Shown: in pieces, positions 26,497-35,976 of the stretch
How positions within the stretch are numbered: position 1 is the stretch's first letter
Layout: the number at the start of each line of letters is the position of its first letter
Origin: CAVRTM01 sp963696105
GTDB taxonomy: Bacteria; Actinomycetota; Actinomycetes; Actinomycetales; Dermatophilaceae
Assembly (NCBI GenBank): GCA_963696105.1
Contig: CAVOIP010000004.1
Location: forward strand, 496,001-560,000
Reading direction: 5' to 3'
Length of the DNA stretch: 64,000 nucleotides
Notes under the pieces: generated by a model
Database searches by the model: none
Seen by the model: only the letters and a program-made list of their open reading frames with translations
What the model was told of the DNA's origin: nothing
Position numbers and translations under genes: made by a program

Positions 26497-27579
26497 ATGC
26501 GTCTGGGATGCCTGCGTCGTACGACGCCGTCAGCCGCGCTGCTGCTCCTGTCCGCCGGGCTGGTGGCATCGTGCACCGGCGCCCCCGCGCCAGCGCGTCG
26601 GGCCGCGGCTCCAGCGACTCGGACAGCGGCCCCGGCGGTGCACGCTCGGCGAGCGACCTCGACCCCCTCTCTGACGCTGACGACCGGCTACGCGGCCATC
26701 AACGAGGGCACCATCAACGGGGTCACGGTGCGGGTCACGTTCCCGGTGGCCATCACCTCGGGCACCATCGGGCTGACCGGTGCGAACGCCCCGCACTGCA
26801 CACCGCTGGCGCTGAGCGGCCACCGCACCGTGGGGACCTCGACCTGCTGGAACACCGCCGGGTCACCGGGGACGGCCACGCTGCGGGCGACCGCGACGGT
26901 GACCGGCGGTGGCCGCTCCGTGTCGTTGTTCTCGCCGGCGGTCCGGATCACCGTCACCCACCGCGTGCCGCCGGACGTGCCGGCGGCGACGTACGCCCGG
27001 ACGTACTCGTGCGGGAACCACACCCCCTACGTGTGGCTGACCTTCGACGACTACGGGTCGGCCACCGAGGTCAGGTCCATCCTCTCGACGCTGCGGCGGA
27101 ACGACGTCAGGGCGCTGATGTTTCCCATCGGGACCTGGGCCAGGGCGAACCCGTCACTCATCTCGGCGATGAAGCGCGACGGGCAGGTGATCGACAACCA
27201 CACCGCGACCCACGCGAACCTGGCGACGGCACCGGACGCGACCGTCCGGTGGGAGGTCGACCACGGGGCCACGCCCTCCACGTCGGTGCGGCTGCTGCGG
27301 CCGCCGTACGGGGCCGGCGCCTTCTCCACGCGGCTGACCGCCCTGGCGGCCTCCCGGGGCTACGGGCTGTGCTTCTGGACGGTGGACACCCGCGACTGGG
27401 CCGGGTCGACCACGTCACAGATGGTCCAGAAGGTGCGGTACGGCGACGCCATGACGCCTCCGGTCGAGGCCGGCGGCGTGGTCCTGATGCACCTCCACGG
27501 CCGCGACACCGCGGCGGCTCTCCAGTCGGTGATCGACGCGGTCCGGGCACGCGGGCTCCGGCTGCAGCCGCTGCACTGA
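26497..27579 (+). CDS. Polysaccharide deacetylase (NodB-type) lipoprotein
   Basis: A 360-residue lipoprotein. The signal peptide ends in LVASC (Cys about 29), followed by an Ala/Thr-rich linker and an Ig-like or adhesive region (about 60-165). The C-terminal NodB homology domain (about 180-360) has the metal and catalytic motifs: TFDDYG, HTATHANL (the H-x3-H type pair), RPPYGAG and the final LMHLHGRD. It probably removes acetyl groups from peptidoglycan or a surface glycan at the outer face of the membrane. ATG at 26497 chosen because it starts the signal peptide. Confidence 0.88.
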   Translation: MRLGCLRRTTPSAALLLLSAGLVASCTGAPAPARRAAAPATRTAAPAVHARRATSTPSLTLTTGYAAINEGTINGVTVRVTFPVAITSGTIGLTGANAPHCTPLALSGHRTVGTSTCWNTAGSPGTATLRATATVTGGGRSVSLFSPAVRITVTHRVPPDVPAATYARTYSCGNHTPYVWLTFDDYGSATEVRSILSTLRRNDVRALMFPIGTWARANPSLISAMKRDGQVIDNHTATHANLATAPDATVRWEVDHGATPSTSVRLLRPPYGAGAFSTRLTALAASRGYGLCFWTVDTRDWAGSTTSQMVQKVRYGDAMTPPVEAGGVVLMHLHGRDTAAALQSVIDAVRARGLRLQPLH

Positions 27580-27698
27580 CCGGTCGTTCATCCTGCCGGC
27601 GGAAGGGGGCACGGCCCGCACGTCCTGCATCCGGCTCGGGCCACCGGGGGGCCGAGGCTCCTTGACCCCGTGCCGCCGGCCGGGGGACGCTGAGCCGG

Positions 27699-28883
27699 AT
27701 GGACAGGCACCTGGCCCTTGTCAGCGTCGCGGGTTACGGCCACGTCAACCCGACGCTGCCGTTGGTGGCCGAGCTGGTCCGCCGTGGTTGGCGCGTCAGC
27801 TACGCCACCCACGAGCGGTTTGCCCGGGCCGTCGCGGACGCCGGTGCGACCCTGGTACCGACGCAGGGTGACATGCCGGCGCCGCCGCCGTTCACCGACT
27901 TCGACCCGGACCGCTTCGCGGACCTGCTCCAGGGGTTCGTCGCCGACGCCCGCGTCGACGTCCCGCGCCTGGAGGCGCATTTCCAGCGGGACCCGCCGCA
28001 GGCGGTCTGCTACGACTCGGCCAGCCTCACCGGCAGGGTCCTGGCCGGGCGGCTCGTCCTGCCCGACGTGGCCCTGGTGCCCAACCTCGCGAGCAACGAG
28101 CAGTTCTCGCCGTTCAGCGGCTTCGTCTCCGCGTTCCTCGGGCAGGAGCAGCCGGCGCTGCAACGGGCCCGGCAGGCGATGCAGGACTTTGCCGCCGAGG
28201 AGGGACTGGAGCCACAGTTGGGCCCGATGAGGGGACCGCCGGCATCGCTGAACATCGTGTTCGTCCCCCGCGAGTTCCAGCCCGCCGCGGACACGTTCGA
28301 TGCGCGGTTCTGCTTCGTCGGCCCCTCACCGGGTCGTCGCGAGGAGGGCCCCGGCTGGCTCCCGGCTGCGGATGGACGGCCGGTGCTGTTCATCTCGCTC
28401 GGCACGGCGTTCAACGACCGCCCCGCGTTCTTCCGGATGTGCCTGCAGGCGTTCGGCGACGGCGCGTGGCAGGTGGCGATGGCCGTCGGCGACCGGGTCG
28501 ACGCCGGCGAGCTCGAGCCGGTGCCGGGCAACGTGGAGCTGCGGCCCTCCTTCCCGCAGCTCACCGTCCTGCGTCACGCCGGCGTGTTCGTCTCCCATGC
28601 CGGCATGAACTCCACGATGGAGGCGCTGTACGAGGCCGTGCCGCTGGTGACCGTGCCGCAGATGCCCGAGCAGGAGGCCAACGCCCGCCGGGTGGAGGAG
28701 CTGGGCCTCGGTCGCCGGCTCGATCCGCTGCAGCTCACGCCGGAGCGGCTGCGCGCCGCAGTCGACGAGGTCGCCGCCGACCAGCGGATCCGGGCCAACC
28801 TTGCCACGATGCGCACGCATGTCCGCAGGGCCGGCGGATCCGTCGCCGCCGCGGACGCCATCGAGGCACGGATAGCCCACTGA
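27699..28883 (+). CDS. MGT-family glycosyltransferase (GT1, macrolide glycosyltransferase-like)
   Basis: A 394-residue GT-B-fold enzyme that would move a sugar from a UDP-activated donor onto a small hydrophobic acceptor. The N-terminal catalytic base region is VAGYGHVNPTLPLVAEL. The C-terminal donor site is VSHAGMNSTMEALYEAVPLV followed by PQMPEQEANARRVEELGLG, as in macrolide-inactivating transferases. No other biosynthetic or resistance genes are nearby, so self-resistance or xenobiotic detoxification is only a guess. ATG at 27699; no strong Shine-Dalgarno. Confidence 0.9.
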   Translation: MDRHLALVSVAGYGHVNPTLPLVAELVRRGWRVSYATHERFARAVADAGATLVPTQGDMPAPPPFTDFDPDRFADLLQGFVADARVDVPRLEAHFQRDPPQAVCYDSASLTGRVLAGRLVLPDVALVPNLASNEQFSPFSGFVSAFLGQEQPALQRARQAMQDFAAEEGLEPQLGPMRGPPASLNIVFVPREFQPAADTFDARFCFVGPSPGRREEGPGWLPAADGRPVLFISLGTAFNDRPAFFRMCLQAFGDGAWQVAMAVGDRVDAGELEPVPGNVELRPSFPQLTVLRHAGVFVSHAGMNSTMEALYEAVPLVTVPQMPEQEANARRVEELGLGRRLDPLQLTPERLRAAVDEVAADQRIRANLATMRTHVRRAGGSVAAADAIEARIAH

Positions 28884-29170
28884 TGCTTCGGCCAAGGGCC
28901 GGTTCGGCGGCGTGGGTCCGGACGCGGACCTGTCCGGCTGATGTCGTTGCTGCGGCGCCACATTCGCCGATCGCCCCCAGTCATGGAGGGCATGCGTTAG
29001 GTTTCTCAGCGGTCCTGAGCTGACGGCTACGAGGCTCCCGCTCGCCGTCACGGCAACCGCGCTCCCGCAGACGGTGCCCCTGGGAGAAGACCCGACCACC
29101 CGGCGCCCCGCCGGGTGGTACGCGCGGCCGGCCGCCCTTGCGAGGAGCGGCCTCACCTCCCGGAGCACCC

Positions 29171-30304
29171 ATGCCCGACCACACCGACGACGGAGACGGC
29201 GGCGACCCCCGTGTCCCGCCCATGACGCTCTGCCAGTCCTACCGCGCGGGCCACCAGACCCACTGGGTCATGTGGAAGCGCCATCGCGGCGAGGTGGAGC
29301 CGGGGGTCGTCCTCGGCTTCGAGGAGGACCTGGTGGTCGTGCGTTGCGCCGACGGCACGACGCACCGGTGGTGGCACCACCAACCGCTGCGACTGCGCGC
29401 GGCGGTCGAGGCCTTCGGCACCGACGTCGAGCTGATACCGGGCCTCCCGGCGCTCGTCTGCTCGGGCTACTGGTTCTCCTGCCGCGACGCAGCTCCCGAC
29501 GACACCAGCAGCTGCCACATGGCGCTGCCGCGAACAGACCAGGCCCTGCACGCGATCCTCACCGGTGAGCCGTGGCGCGCCCAGCCCGCCGTGGTCCTGC
29601 GGGCGGACGGCACGATGCTCACCCTGCACCGGACGTACGACGACGCCAGCGGCACCGTGGGCCTGTCCCTGGAGGTTCCTGACGTGGCGCCGGACAGCGC
29701 CTCGCGCGGTCCCGGCGCGTTCGGCACGTGGGCAGCCGGCACGGCTGGCGGTGCCACGCTGTCCGTCCGGTTCCCTGTGACGGACGCGCTGGCCAGGCAC
29801 CGGACGGCGCTCACGGCCCGTGCGGGGGTCGACCTGGTCCGGACGGCGCTGGCCGACCTCGCCGCGGCCGCCGCGCCGCTGGCGCTCGTGCCGGACGGCC
29901 GGCTCCGGGCCGCCGACACCGCGCTACCCCTGCTCCAGGACAGCCTGCTCTGGGACCTGCCCGGGTGGAGTTTCTCCCACGAGGTGAACCGGACGACCGC
30001 GCAGTGGGAGCCGCTGGCCGACATCGTGATCACCCCCGGAGTCGACGAGCACCTCGGGACAGGGCTGAGGTTCGAGGCGACGCTCGCCACGTCGGCGGGG
30101 GCAGCGACGACCCCGGTCGAAGCCCCCTCGTACGACTGCACCTTCGGTCGGTGGACCAGGGCGGACACAGGGGCGAGGCACACCACCTTCCTCAGCGACC
30201 GCCTCCTCGCGGTGGTGGACGACGTCCCGGCCAGTGCCGCCCTGCTGTCCACGGTCGTGCGAGGCATCCGGATGCAGGTCGAGGACCGGATGTTCTCGAC
30301 CTGA
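29171..30304 (+). CDS. Hypothetical protein, 377 residues
   Basis: Not recognised. The N-terminal part (about residues 20-110) is rich in Trp, His and Cys (SYRAGHQTHWVMWKRHRG, THRWWHHQPLRL, CSGYWFSCRD), while the C-terminal part (about 180-377) looks like an alpha/beta domain with WEPLADIVITPGVDEHLGTG. No signal peptide or membrane segment. ATG at 29171 has GGAG at a good distance; ATGs at 29138 and 29222 are alternatives. Codon use is typical for the window, so it is a real gene. Confidence 0.65.
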   Translation: MPDHTDDGDGGDPRVPPMTLCQSYRAGHQTHWVMWKRHRGEVEPGVVLGFEEDLVVVRCADGTTHRWWHHQPLRLRAAVEAFGTDVELIPGLPALVCSGYWFSCRDAAPDDTSSCHMALPRTDQALHAILTGEPWRAQPAVVLRADGTMLTLHRTYDDASGTVGLSLEVPDVAPDSASRGPGAFGTWAAGTAGGATLSVRFPVTDALARHRTALTARAGVDLVRTALADLAAAAAPLALVPDGRLRAADTALPLLQDSLLWDLPGWSFSHEVNRTTAQWEPLADIVITPGVDEHLGTGLRFEATLATSAGAATTPVEAPSYDCTFGRWTRADTGARHTTFLSDRLLAVVDDVPASAALLSTVVRGIRMQVEDRMFST

Positions 30305-30448
30305 CGGGGCTCACCCGGCCGGCTCGACGGTGTCGGTGTCACCGAGGCGGCTGGCGGGCGAGGCGATCCGGCGGCCGTACGCCTCACGGAAGACCGTTTC
30401 GACGGCCGCCGTCCCGCCCTGCATCGATCCGTCGTCGTTGGGGCGGGC

Positions 30449-30811
30449 TCAGGCGAGGCCCTCGAACGGACGGACCTCGACCTTGCCCCGGCACGCCTTG
30501 GACCCCTCGGCCGCAAGCTTGAGCGCCACGTCGAGGTCTGGCGCGTCGATGACCCAGAAACCCCCGATGAGCTCCTTGCTCTCGAGGTAAGGGCCGTCGG
30601 TCATCACCGGCGTCGCACCCTGGCCGTCGACGACGGTCGCGGTCGACGCCGGCTGAAGCCCACCGGCGAAGACCCAGTAGCCATCGGCGCGGAGCTTGTC
30701 ATTGAAGGCTCCGGTCGCGGTGAACGCCTCCTCCATCGCCTCCTTGGAGCCGTAGTTGCCGAACTCCTCCCTCTCGGCCGGTCCGTGCACGGTCAACAGG
30801 TAGTGCGTCAT
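30449..30811 (-). CDS. YCII-related (DGPF) domain protein
   Basis: A 120-residue dimeric alpha-beta barrel protein of the YCII/DGPF family. It contains MTHYLLTVHGP at the start, FAGGLQPASTATVV, and TDGPYLESKELIGGFWVIDAPD, the conserved region around the putative His/Asp site. Actinobacterial genomes often pair such genes with ECF sigma factors; none is adjacent here. ATG at 30811 with AGGAGAAGTGGG upstream. Confidence 0.9.
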   Translation of the reverse strand: MTHYLLTVHGPAEREEFGNYGSKEAMEEAFTATGAFNDKLRADGYWVFAGGLQPASTATVVDGQGATPVMTDGPYLESKELIGGFWVIDAPDLDVALKLAAEGSKACRGKVEVRPFEGLA

Positions 30812-31086
30812 CCCACTTCTCCTCAGTTCCGAGCGGTCCCGATGACCGCGTTCTACTCCCACCACGAACGGCCTCCCGCCGATACGACAACCTGCCACAG
30901 CCTGCCCGACGATCGGACTCCCCAGAGGCCACCTGCCAGCTGGTGGCCGCCCCGTGGCGGTGCTGCCTCACCGGGCGTCGTCCCAGGGACACTTCTTCCC
31001 ACGACCAGTCGGATCCGTACCCGGCCGTTCGTGGAGGGGGCAGGAGCGGGTCGCACCGGGCGCCCGCCAAGCCCCCGGAGCTCGAC

Positions 31087-31530
31087 ATGTCCACCACGAA
31101 GCAGACCCCCACCCAAGCGACCCCCAGCGTGCCAGCCCAGATGGCCGAGGCGCGGCCGGTGTGGAGGCACGGAGTCGCCGCTGCCGTCGTGGCCTCGGTC
31201 GCCACGACCGTCCTCGCGACGATCGCGTCGGCCGCCGGCGTCTCGTTCGCCGACAGCACCGGCGTGAGCGTCCCGATCGCCGGGTTCGCGCAGCTGACGC
31301 TGGTCTTCTCGCTCCTTGGTGTCGGCATCGCCGCCGTCATGGCGCGGAGGGCGCGTCGGCCGCAGGCCATGTTCGTGCGGACGACGGTCGCCCTGACCGT
31401 GCTGTCGTACGTCCCGGACCTCACGTTCGGGTTCGACGCCGGCTCCGCCGCCACCCTGATCACGCTGCACACCGTCGCCGCCGCGATCGTGGTTCCGACG
31501 CTGGCGAGCCGGCTCGCGCGAGCACGCTGA
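31087..31530 (+). CDS. DUF6069 family membrane protein
   Basis: A 147-residue integral membrane protein with four hydrophobic segments (about 28-52, 62-88, 95-110, 118-140). The blocks VSVPIAGFAQLTLVFSLLGVGIAAVMARRA, FVRTTVALTVLSYVPDLTFGFDA and LHTVAAAIVVPTLASRLA (longest written here in parts) match DUF6069. Function unknown. ATG at 31087. Its 5' region is divergent from the YCII gene. Confidence 0.8.
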   Translation: MSTTKQTPTQATPSVPAQMAEARPVWRHGVAAAVVASVATTVLATIASAAGVSFADSTGVSVPIAGFAQLTLVFSLLGVGIAAVMARRARRPQAMFVRTTVALTVLSYVPDLTFGFDAGSAATLITLHTVAAAIVVPTLASRLARAR

Positions 31531-31773
31531 CCCGGCTCGGACCCGGTCCACTGTCCTTTCACCAGGAGGCCCCGGAGCCGCCCGTGCGACCCCGGGGCAT
31601 CGACCCGGGCCGGTCAGCGCGCCCACGGGCGCACCGTGGGTCGGCCCGGAGCCGTGGACGAGGCCGGCGCAGACAGCGACCGGCCGGATCTGGCTGGTGG
31701 AAGCACCGCTACCGCTGGCCGGGCGATGCGTCCCCGGCCAGCCGGGTTCACGCCCTGCCTTGTCCCTCCGGCG

Positions 31774-32010
31774 TCAGAGCCGCCACTGAGGGTGCCCCGT
31801 GGACATCTCGGTGACGGCGAGCAGCATCGACGCGGCCGCCACGGCGAGCAGGGTGTAGCGAAGGATGCCCCTGGCCGGTATGGCCAACGCCACGGCGACC
31901 GTGACGCCCCCGACCGGGTGGATGAGGCCGGCCGCGACGGCGACGGCCACAAACAGGGTCAGCGGGACGCTCTGGCGAAGCTGGCTGGTTCTGGAGGGAG
32001 AAGTGCGCAT
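31774..32010 (-). CDS. Small two-helix membrane protein
   Basis: A 78-residue hydrophobic protein with two predicted membrane helices (VPLTLFVAVAVAAGLIHPVG and about residues 38-62). Not recognised. It starts 30 bases after the PAP2 stop on the same strand, so it is probably co-transcribed with the phosphatase and may be its membrane partner. ATG at 32010. Confidence 0.55.
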   Translation of the reverse strand: MRTSPSRTSQLRQSVPLTLFVAVAVAAGLIHPVGGVTVAVALAIPARGILRYTLLAVAAASMLLAVTEMSTGHPQWRL

Positions 32011-32040
32011 GACGCCCCGTGGGAACGTGTCCGCTGCGGC

Positions 32041-32541
32041 TCAGCGGGCGACGGTGAAGGCTCTGTCGAACCGGGCGGCGACGCGTGGCTCGACCGCTCG
32101 CCAAGCCAGGGTGGCCAGCGTCGCGGCGATGAGCCCGAATACCGCACCAGCGACGATGTCCTGCGTGTGATGGACATGGGCCAGCACACGGGCGGCGCCG
32201 ACAGCGAGCGCGAGCACACCCAGCACGATGCCGAGGGCCTGGCGATAGCCCCAGACCAGTGCCGCGACCGCCATCGAGAGTGCGGTGTGGTCGGAGGGGA
32301 AGCCGTTGTCGTTCGGGTGCGGGAACAGCGGCCGGACCGACGGGTCAACCACGAACGGGCGAGGATCGGTGTGCAGCGAAGCGCCGATGACGATCAACAG
32401 GCCGACCAGCGCCAGCGTGACCACACCCTTGACCGCGAGCCCGACCTTGTTCAGCCGGGGCAGCATGAGCCAGAGGACGGCGGCGGCCGCGACGATGACG
32501 TAGGGCAGGTACTGGGCGCAGGCGACGATGAGCGAGTTCAC
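32041..32541 (-). CDS. PAP2-family lipid phosphatase (BcrC/undecaprenyl-diphosphatase-like)
   Basis: A 166-residue membrane phosphatase of the type 2 phosphatidic acid phosphatase family. The three catalytic motifs are present: DPRPFVVDP (first), GFPSDHTAL (second) and RVLAHVHHTQDIVAG (third, with the nucleophilic histidine and Asp). Members dephosphorylate undecaprenyl diphosphate or phospholipids on the outer face of the membrane. GTG at 32541 begins the first helix; a longer start at 32613 is possible. Confidence 0.87.
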   Translation of the reverse strand: MNSLIVACAQYLPYVIVAAAAVLWLMLPRLNKVGLAVKGVVTLALVGLLIVIGASLHTDPRPFVVDPSVRPLFPHPNDNGFPSDHTALSMAVAALVWGYRQALGIVLGVLALAVGAARVLAHVHHTQDIVAGAVFGLIAATLATLAWRAVEPRVAARFDRAFTVAR

Positions 32542-32728
32542 CCGGGCAGGATGCCCGGTGATTCTGTGAACGGGATCGGAGCCGGACCCGACACCGCGCG
32601 CCGGCCAGGTCACCGGTCGGACCGTGACCCGCTGCGCACCGCCGCCCAGGGCCTCGGCAGACCGAGGCCACGTCGCGGTGGCCCCTGACGGGGCTCCTCG
32701 CGAACGTGGCGTCTGCCTGGGGTGACCG

Positions 32729-33085
32729 GTGTGGGATCCCGGGGTGGGCTCGTCGTACGCCTTCGGCGTCTACCCCACCGCCTTCGCCGCCGTCGAGGAC
32801 TCCGAGAAGGTCCGCGCCGAGGCCAACCAGGAGGCCGACGCCGACGGCGTGGTGGTCCGCATCATTCCGATCTACGGCGCCCCCGGGGTGCTGATCTGCA
32901 GCCGTGACCACGGCCGCGTCTCAGCACAGTCAGAGGGCGACGGTGGCACCCATGGCGACGGTCCGGTCCGCGGGGAGCCGGAAGTACTCGGTCGGCGAGG
33001 CGGCGTTGTGCGCCAGGGCGAGGAACAGCCGCTTGCGCCACCGGCTCATCTCTGCGCCGGGGCCGCGCTGGATGTTGATGCGTGA
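32729..33085 (+). CDS. Hypothetical small protein overlapping the kup 3' end
   Basis: From GTG 32729 to about 32905 the frame has strong G/C third-position bias and reads as a small alpha/beta protein (SYAFGVYPTAFAAVEDSEKV, then DADGVVVRIIPIYGAPGVLI). It then continues 156 bases antisense into the end of kup, where its composition no longer looks coding. The true C-terminus is probably near 32910, lost through a frameshift or substitution. I do not recognise a family. Confidence 0.4.
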   Translation: MWDPGVGSSYAFGVYPTAFAAVEDSEKVRAEANQEADADGVVVRIIPIYGAPGVLICSRDHGRVSAQSEGDGGTHGDGPVRGEPEVLGRRGGVVRQGEEQPLAPPAHLCAGAALDVDA

Positions 33086-34828
33086 AAGGAAGTAGTAGGC
33101 GGTGTCGGGGTCCACCTCGACGATTCCCTGCTCGCGGGCGAGGGCGAGCGCGGCTGGCACGTCCTGCTCCTCCTGGAAGCCGAACCGCAGGGTCAGGTGG
33201 GTGATCGCGTCGTACGGGTCGCCGAGGTGGTCGAGCTCGATCCGCTCGTCGTCGGGGATGTGGGGCACGTTCTCGGAGGTCGTGCTCACGATGAGCACGT
33301 GCTCGTGGATGACGTGGTTGAAGGTGGCGTTCTCGCGCAGTGCCAGCGGTGTCGACTGCTTGTTCGGGTGGAGGAAGACGGCGGTCCCGGGCACGCTGGC
33401 GACGGGGTCGCCGTGCAGCCAGTCGATGAAGGGCTCGAGCGGCCCCTCCATGTCGGTGCGGCGGTCGGTGACCAGGGTGCGCCCGCGCTGCCAGGTGAGC
33501 ATCACCGTGGCGACGATGAGTGCGATCAGCAGCGGCAGCCAGCCGCCATGGAGGATCTTGGTGAGGTTGGCGCCGAAGTAGGTCAGCTCCAGGGCCGCCA
33601 GCGGCACCCCGAGCAGAGCCAGTCGGCCGCGGCCCCAACCCCACGCGGACTGCGCGTAGATGAGGAACAGCGTCGTGGTGATGAGGAACGTGCCCGTCAC
33701 CGCGAGGCCGTATGCGGTGGCGAGCCGCGCAGAGGAGCGGAACACCACGAGCAGCAGCATCACGCCGCCGAACAGGGACCAGTTGACCGCCGCCACGTAG
33801 ATCTGGCCGCGCTCCTGCTTGGAGGTGTGCCGCACGGTGAGCCGGGGCAGGTAGCCCAGACGCTCGGCCTGGCGGGACACCGAGTAGGCGCCGGAGATCA
33901 CCGCCTGCGAGGCGATGACCGTGGCGATCGTGGCCAGCACGACGAGGGGGAGCACGAGGAAGTCCGGGGCCAGCAGGAAGAACGGGTTCACCGCCGTGTC
34001 GGGCCGCTCGAGGATCAGAGCCCCCTGCCCGAGGTAGTTGAGCGTCAGGGCCGGGAAGGCCACCAGGAACCACGCGCGGCGGATGGGCCCGCGCCCGAAG
34101 TGCCCCATGTCCGCGTACAGGGCCTCGGCGCCGGTGATCGACAGGACGACGGCACCCATGGCGACAAACGCGATGACGGGGTGCTCCAGCACGAAGAGCA
34201 CGGAGTAGTGCGGCGACAGCCCGAGCAGGATGGCGGGGTCGCGCGCCGCCTGGGCACCCCCGAGCACGGCCAGCACGGCGAACCACACGAGCATGACGGG
34301 CCCGAAGAACCGGCCGACCAGGTGGGTCCCGAAGCGCTGCACGCCGAACAGGACCGCGATGATGGCCGCCCCGATCGGGACGACGAGCTGGGCCAGCTGG
34401 GGCGTGGTGACCGAGAGGCCCTCGATCGCCGACATGACCGAGATGGCCGGGGTGATGACGCTGTCGCCGTAGAAGAGCGACGCGCCGAGGACACCAAGGA
34501 GCATCACCAGCCCGAAACGCCGGCCGCCGGGTCTGACTGCCGTGCGGGCCAGGGCCGCCAGGGCCATGACGCCTCCTTCGCCGTCGTTGTCAGCCCGCAG
34601 GATGAAGACGACGTACTTCGCCGACACCACGAGAGTGATCGACCAGAAGACGAGGGAGATCACACCGTAGACGTCGCCGGGAGTGGTCTTGACCAGGTTG
34701 TGGTCGATGGAGAAGACGGTCTGGATGGCGTAGAGCGGGCTGGTGCCGATGTCGCCGAACACGACGCCCAGCGCGCCCACCGCCAGCGGGAGCCAGCTCC
34801 TGGCGGGATGGCCGGAGTTCTCAGTCAC
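32930..34828 (-). CDS. kup: Low-affinity potassium uptake transporter Kup
   Basis: A 632-residue proton-coupled K+ importer (KUP/HAK/KT family). Twelve hydrophobic segments span about residues 12-440, starting with ALGVVFGDIGTSPLYAIQTV, the family signature including the conserved GDIGTSPLYA motif; LGASLFYGDSVITPAISVMSAIEGL and GAEALYADMGHFG follow. The C-terminal cytoplasmic domain (about 450-632) is typical. ATG at 34828. Other potassium or osmotic genes in the window are two K+ channels and mscL. Confidence 0.96.
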   Translation of the reverse strand: MTENSGHPARSWLPLAVGALGVVFGDIGTSPLYAIQTVFSIDHNLVKTTPGDVYGVISLVFWSITLVVSAKYVVFILRADNDGEGGVMALAALARTAVRPGGRRFGLVMLLGVLGASLFYGDSVITPAISVMSAIEGLSVTTPQLAQLVVPIGAAIIAVLFGVQRFGTHLVGRFFGPVMLVWFAVLAVLGGAQAARDPAILLGLSPHYSVLFVLEHPVIAFVAMGAVVLSITGAEALYADMGHFGRGPIRRAWFLVAFPALTLNYLGQGALILERPDTAVNPFFLLAPDFLVLPLVVLATIATVIASQAVISGAYSVSRQAERLGYLPRLTVRHTSKQERGQIYVAAVNWSLFGGVMLLLVVFRSSARLATAYGLAVTGTFLITTTLFLIYAQSAWGWGRGRLALLGVPLAALELTYFGANLTKILHGGWLPLLIALIVATVMLTWQRGRTLVTDRRTDMEGPLEPFIDWLHGDPVASVPGTAVFLHPNKQSTPLALRENATFNHVIHEHVLIVSTTSENVPHIPDDERIELDHLGDPYDAITHLTLRFGFQEEQDVPAALALAREQGIVEVDPDTAYYFLSRINIQRGPGAEMSRWRKRLFLALAHNAASPTEYFRLPADRTVAMGATVAL

Positions 34829-34951
34829 ACAGCAAGGATCCTCCCATTGGCCCCTGCACCACCCGGGTCATCCGGCCCGGTATCCGACGGCGGCCGCGCG
34901 ACCCGCAGTCCGGGCACGCTGTGGTTCTCGCACCGGGACCGACGTTCGCGG

Positions 34952-35770
34952 TCAGAAGCTGTGAGGGACCTTCCACAAGCGGCGGGTGTCCGGCACGACC
35001 TGCCACAGCTTCGGCAGCAGCAGCGCGCTGTAGCTCGACCCGCGGGTCCTGCTCCTCCACACGACGGTCCCGGCCGGGGTGACAACGCGCAGGTCGGCGG
35101 ACGTGGTCAGGGCCAGATGTGACCCAGCCACGTGGGTGTGGGACTGCCACTTGACGGTCGGCCCCTCTCGGTACACGAGGTTCCCGTCCGCTTGCATGGT
35201 GAGCGTCTCGATGGGATAGCCCTGCTGGTCGGCCCAGGCGTTGGTGAGGCGTGCGTTGCTGGGCACGATGCTGTTCGCGGGCATCAGCTGCCGCCCCGAA
35301 CGGGACTGCCAGACAACGTGGCCCGAGCCCGTCGTCATGACCAGGTTGCCATCGCTGGTGAGGGAGAGCCGGGTCGCGCCGCGGTTGGCGGTGCCGGTGT
35401 GCCACAGCAGCACGTTCCTGCTCGTGCGCAGGGCGAGGTCACCCTTGCACGAGAAGGCCAGGCGCGTGGCGTCGGTGTTGCTCTGGTGCAGGCCGGTGGG
35501 GTCGTCCCGGAACCACGTGCCCGTCGAGTACGTCGACCGGCCCCGGGACCCGCTCAGCCAGACGGTCTGGTCGATCCCGACGAAATCGGGGAACACCCCC
35601 AGCTCGAACTCGCCGTTGACGAGCCGGTTCGTCGCAGTTCGCGCGGTCAGCGTGTGGCACGCCGCCAGGGACGCCTGCGGTGTCGCGGCGGCTGCGGCGC
35701 TGGCCGGCGCCGCGAGCCCGCTCACGGCGATCGCCAGAGCAGCGCACGCTGCCCGCAGATGTCGCAACAT
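34952..35770 (-). CDS. Secreted bulb-type lectin domain protein
   Basis: A 272-residue exported protein with a signal peptide (about 1-28). The rest shows repeated beta-strand units of the bulb (B-type, monocot mannose-binding) lectin kind, e.g. NRGATRLSLTSDGNLVMTTG, VVWQSRSG, ETLTMQADGNLVYREGPTVKWQS and LALTTSADLRVVTPAGTVVW. The QxDxNxVxY mannose-site motif is visible once as MQADGNLVYR and partly as TSDGNLVM. Likely binds surface or environmental mannose glycans. ATG at 35770, with GGGGGAA 6 bases upstream. Confidence 0.83.
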   Translation of the reverse strand: MLRHLRAACAALAIAVSGLAAPASAAAAATPQASLAACHTLTARTATNRLVNGEFELGVFPDFVGIDQTVWLSGSRGRSTYSTGTWFRDDPTGLHQSNTDATRLAFSCKGDLALRTSRNVLLWHTGTANRGATRLSLTSDGNLVMTTGSGHVVWQSRSGRQLMPANSIVPSNARLTNAWADQQGYPIETLTMQADGNLVYREGPTVKWQSHTHVAGSHLALTTSADLRVVTPAGTVVWRSRTRGSSYSALLLPKLWQVVPDTRRLWKVPHSF

Positions 35771-35976
35771 CGACTTCCCCCGCTCATGGCCGACCCTCGG
35801 CGCCACCCTCGGCGCCGACGGTACCGGTCGACGGACCTCCTCGCGGGGGCTTTGAGGGCGGGAGAGCATCGCCATGTCGACCTGCTTCCCGTCGCTGGAG
35901 CGGTCGCGGCACCCCCGTCCCGAGCCACGGGGACGGGGCGCCGGGCGTACGACAAGCCCGCTAGTAGCATCGGCGG

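Noticed and set aside
33197..35122. A 641-codon plus-strand frame opposite kup
   Set aside because: Composition is His/Asp/Gly-rich and mirrors the kup codons; kup is clearly real.
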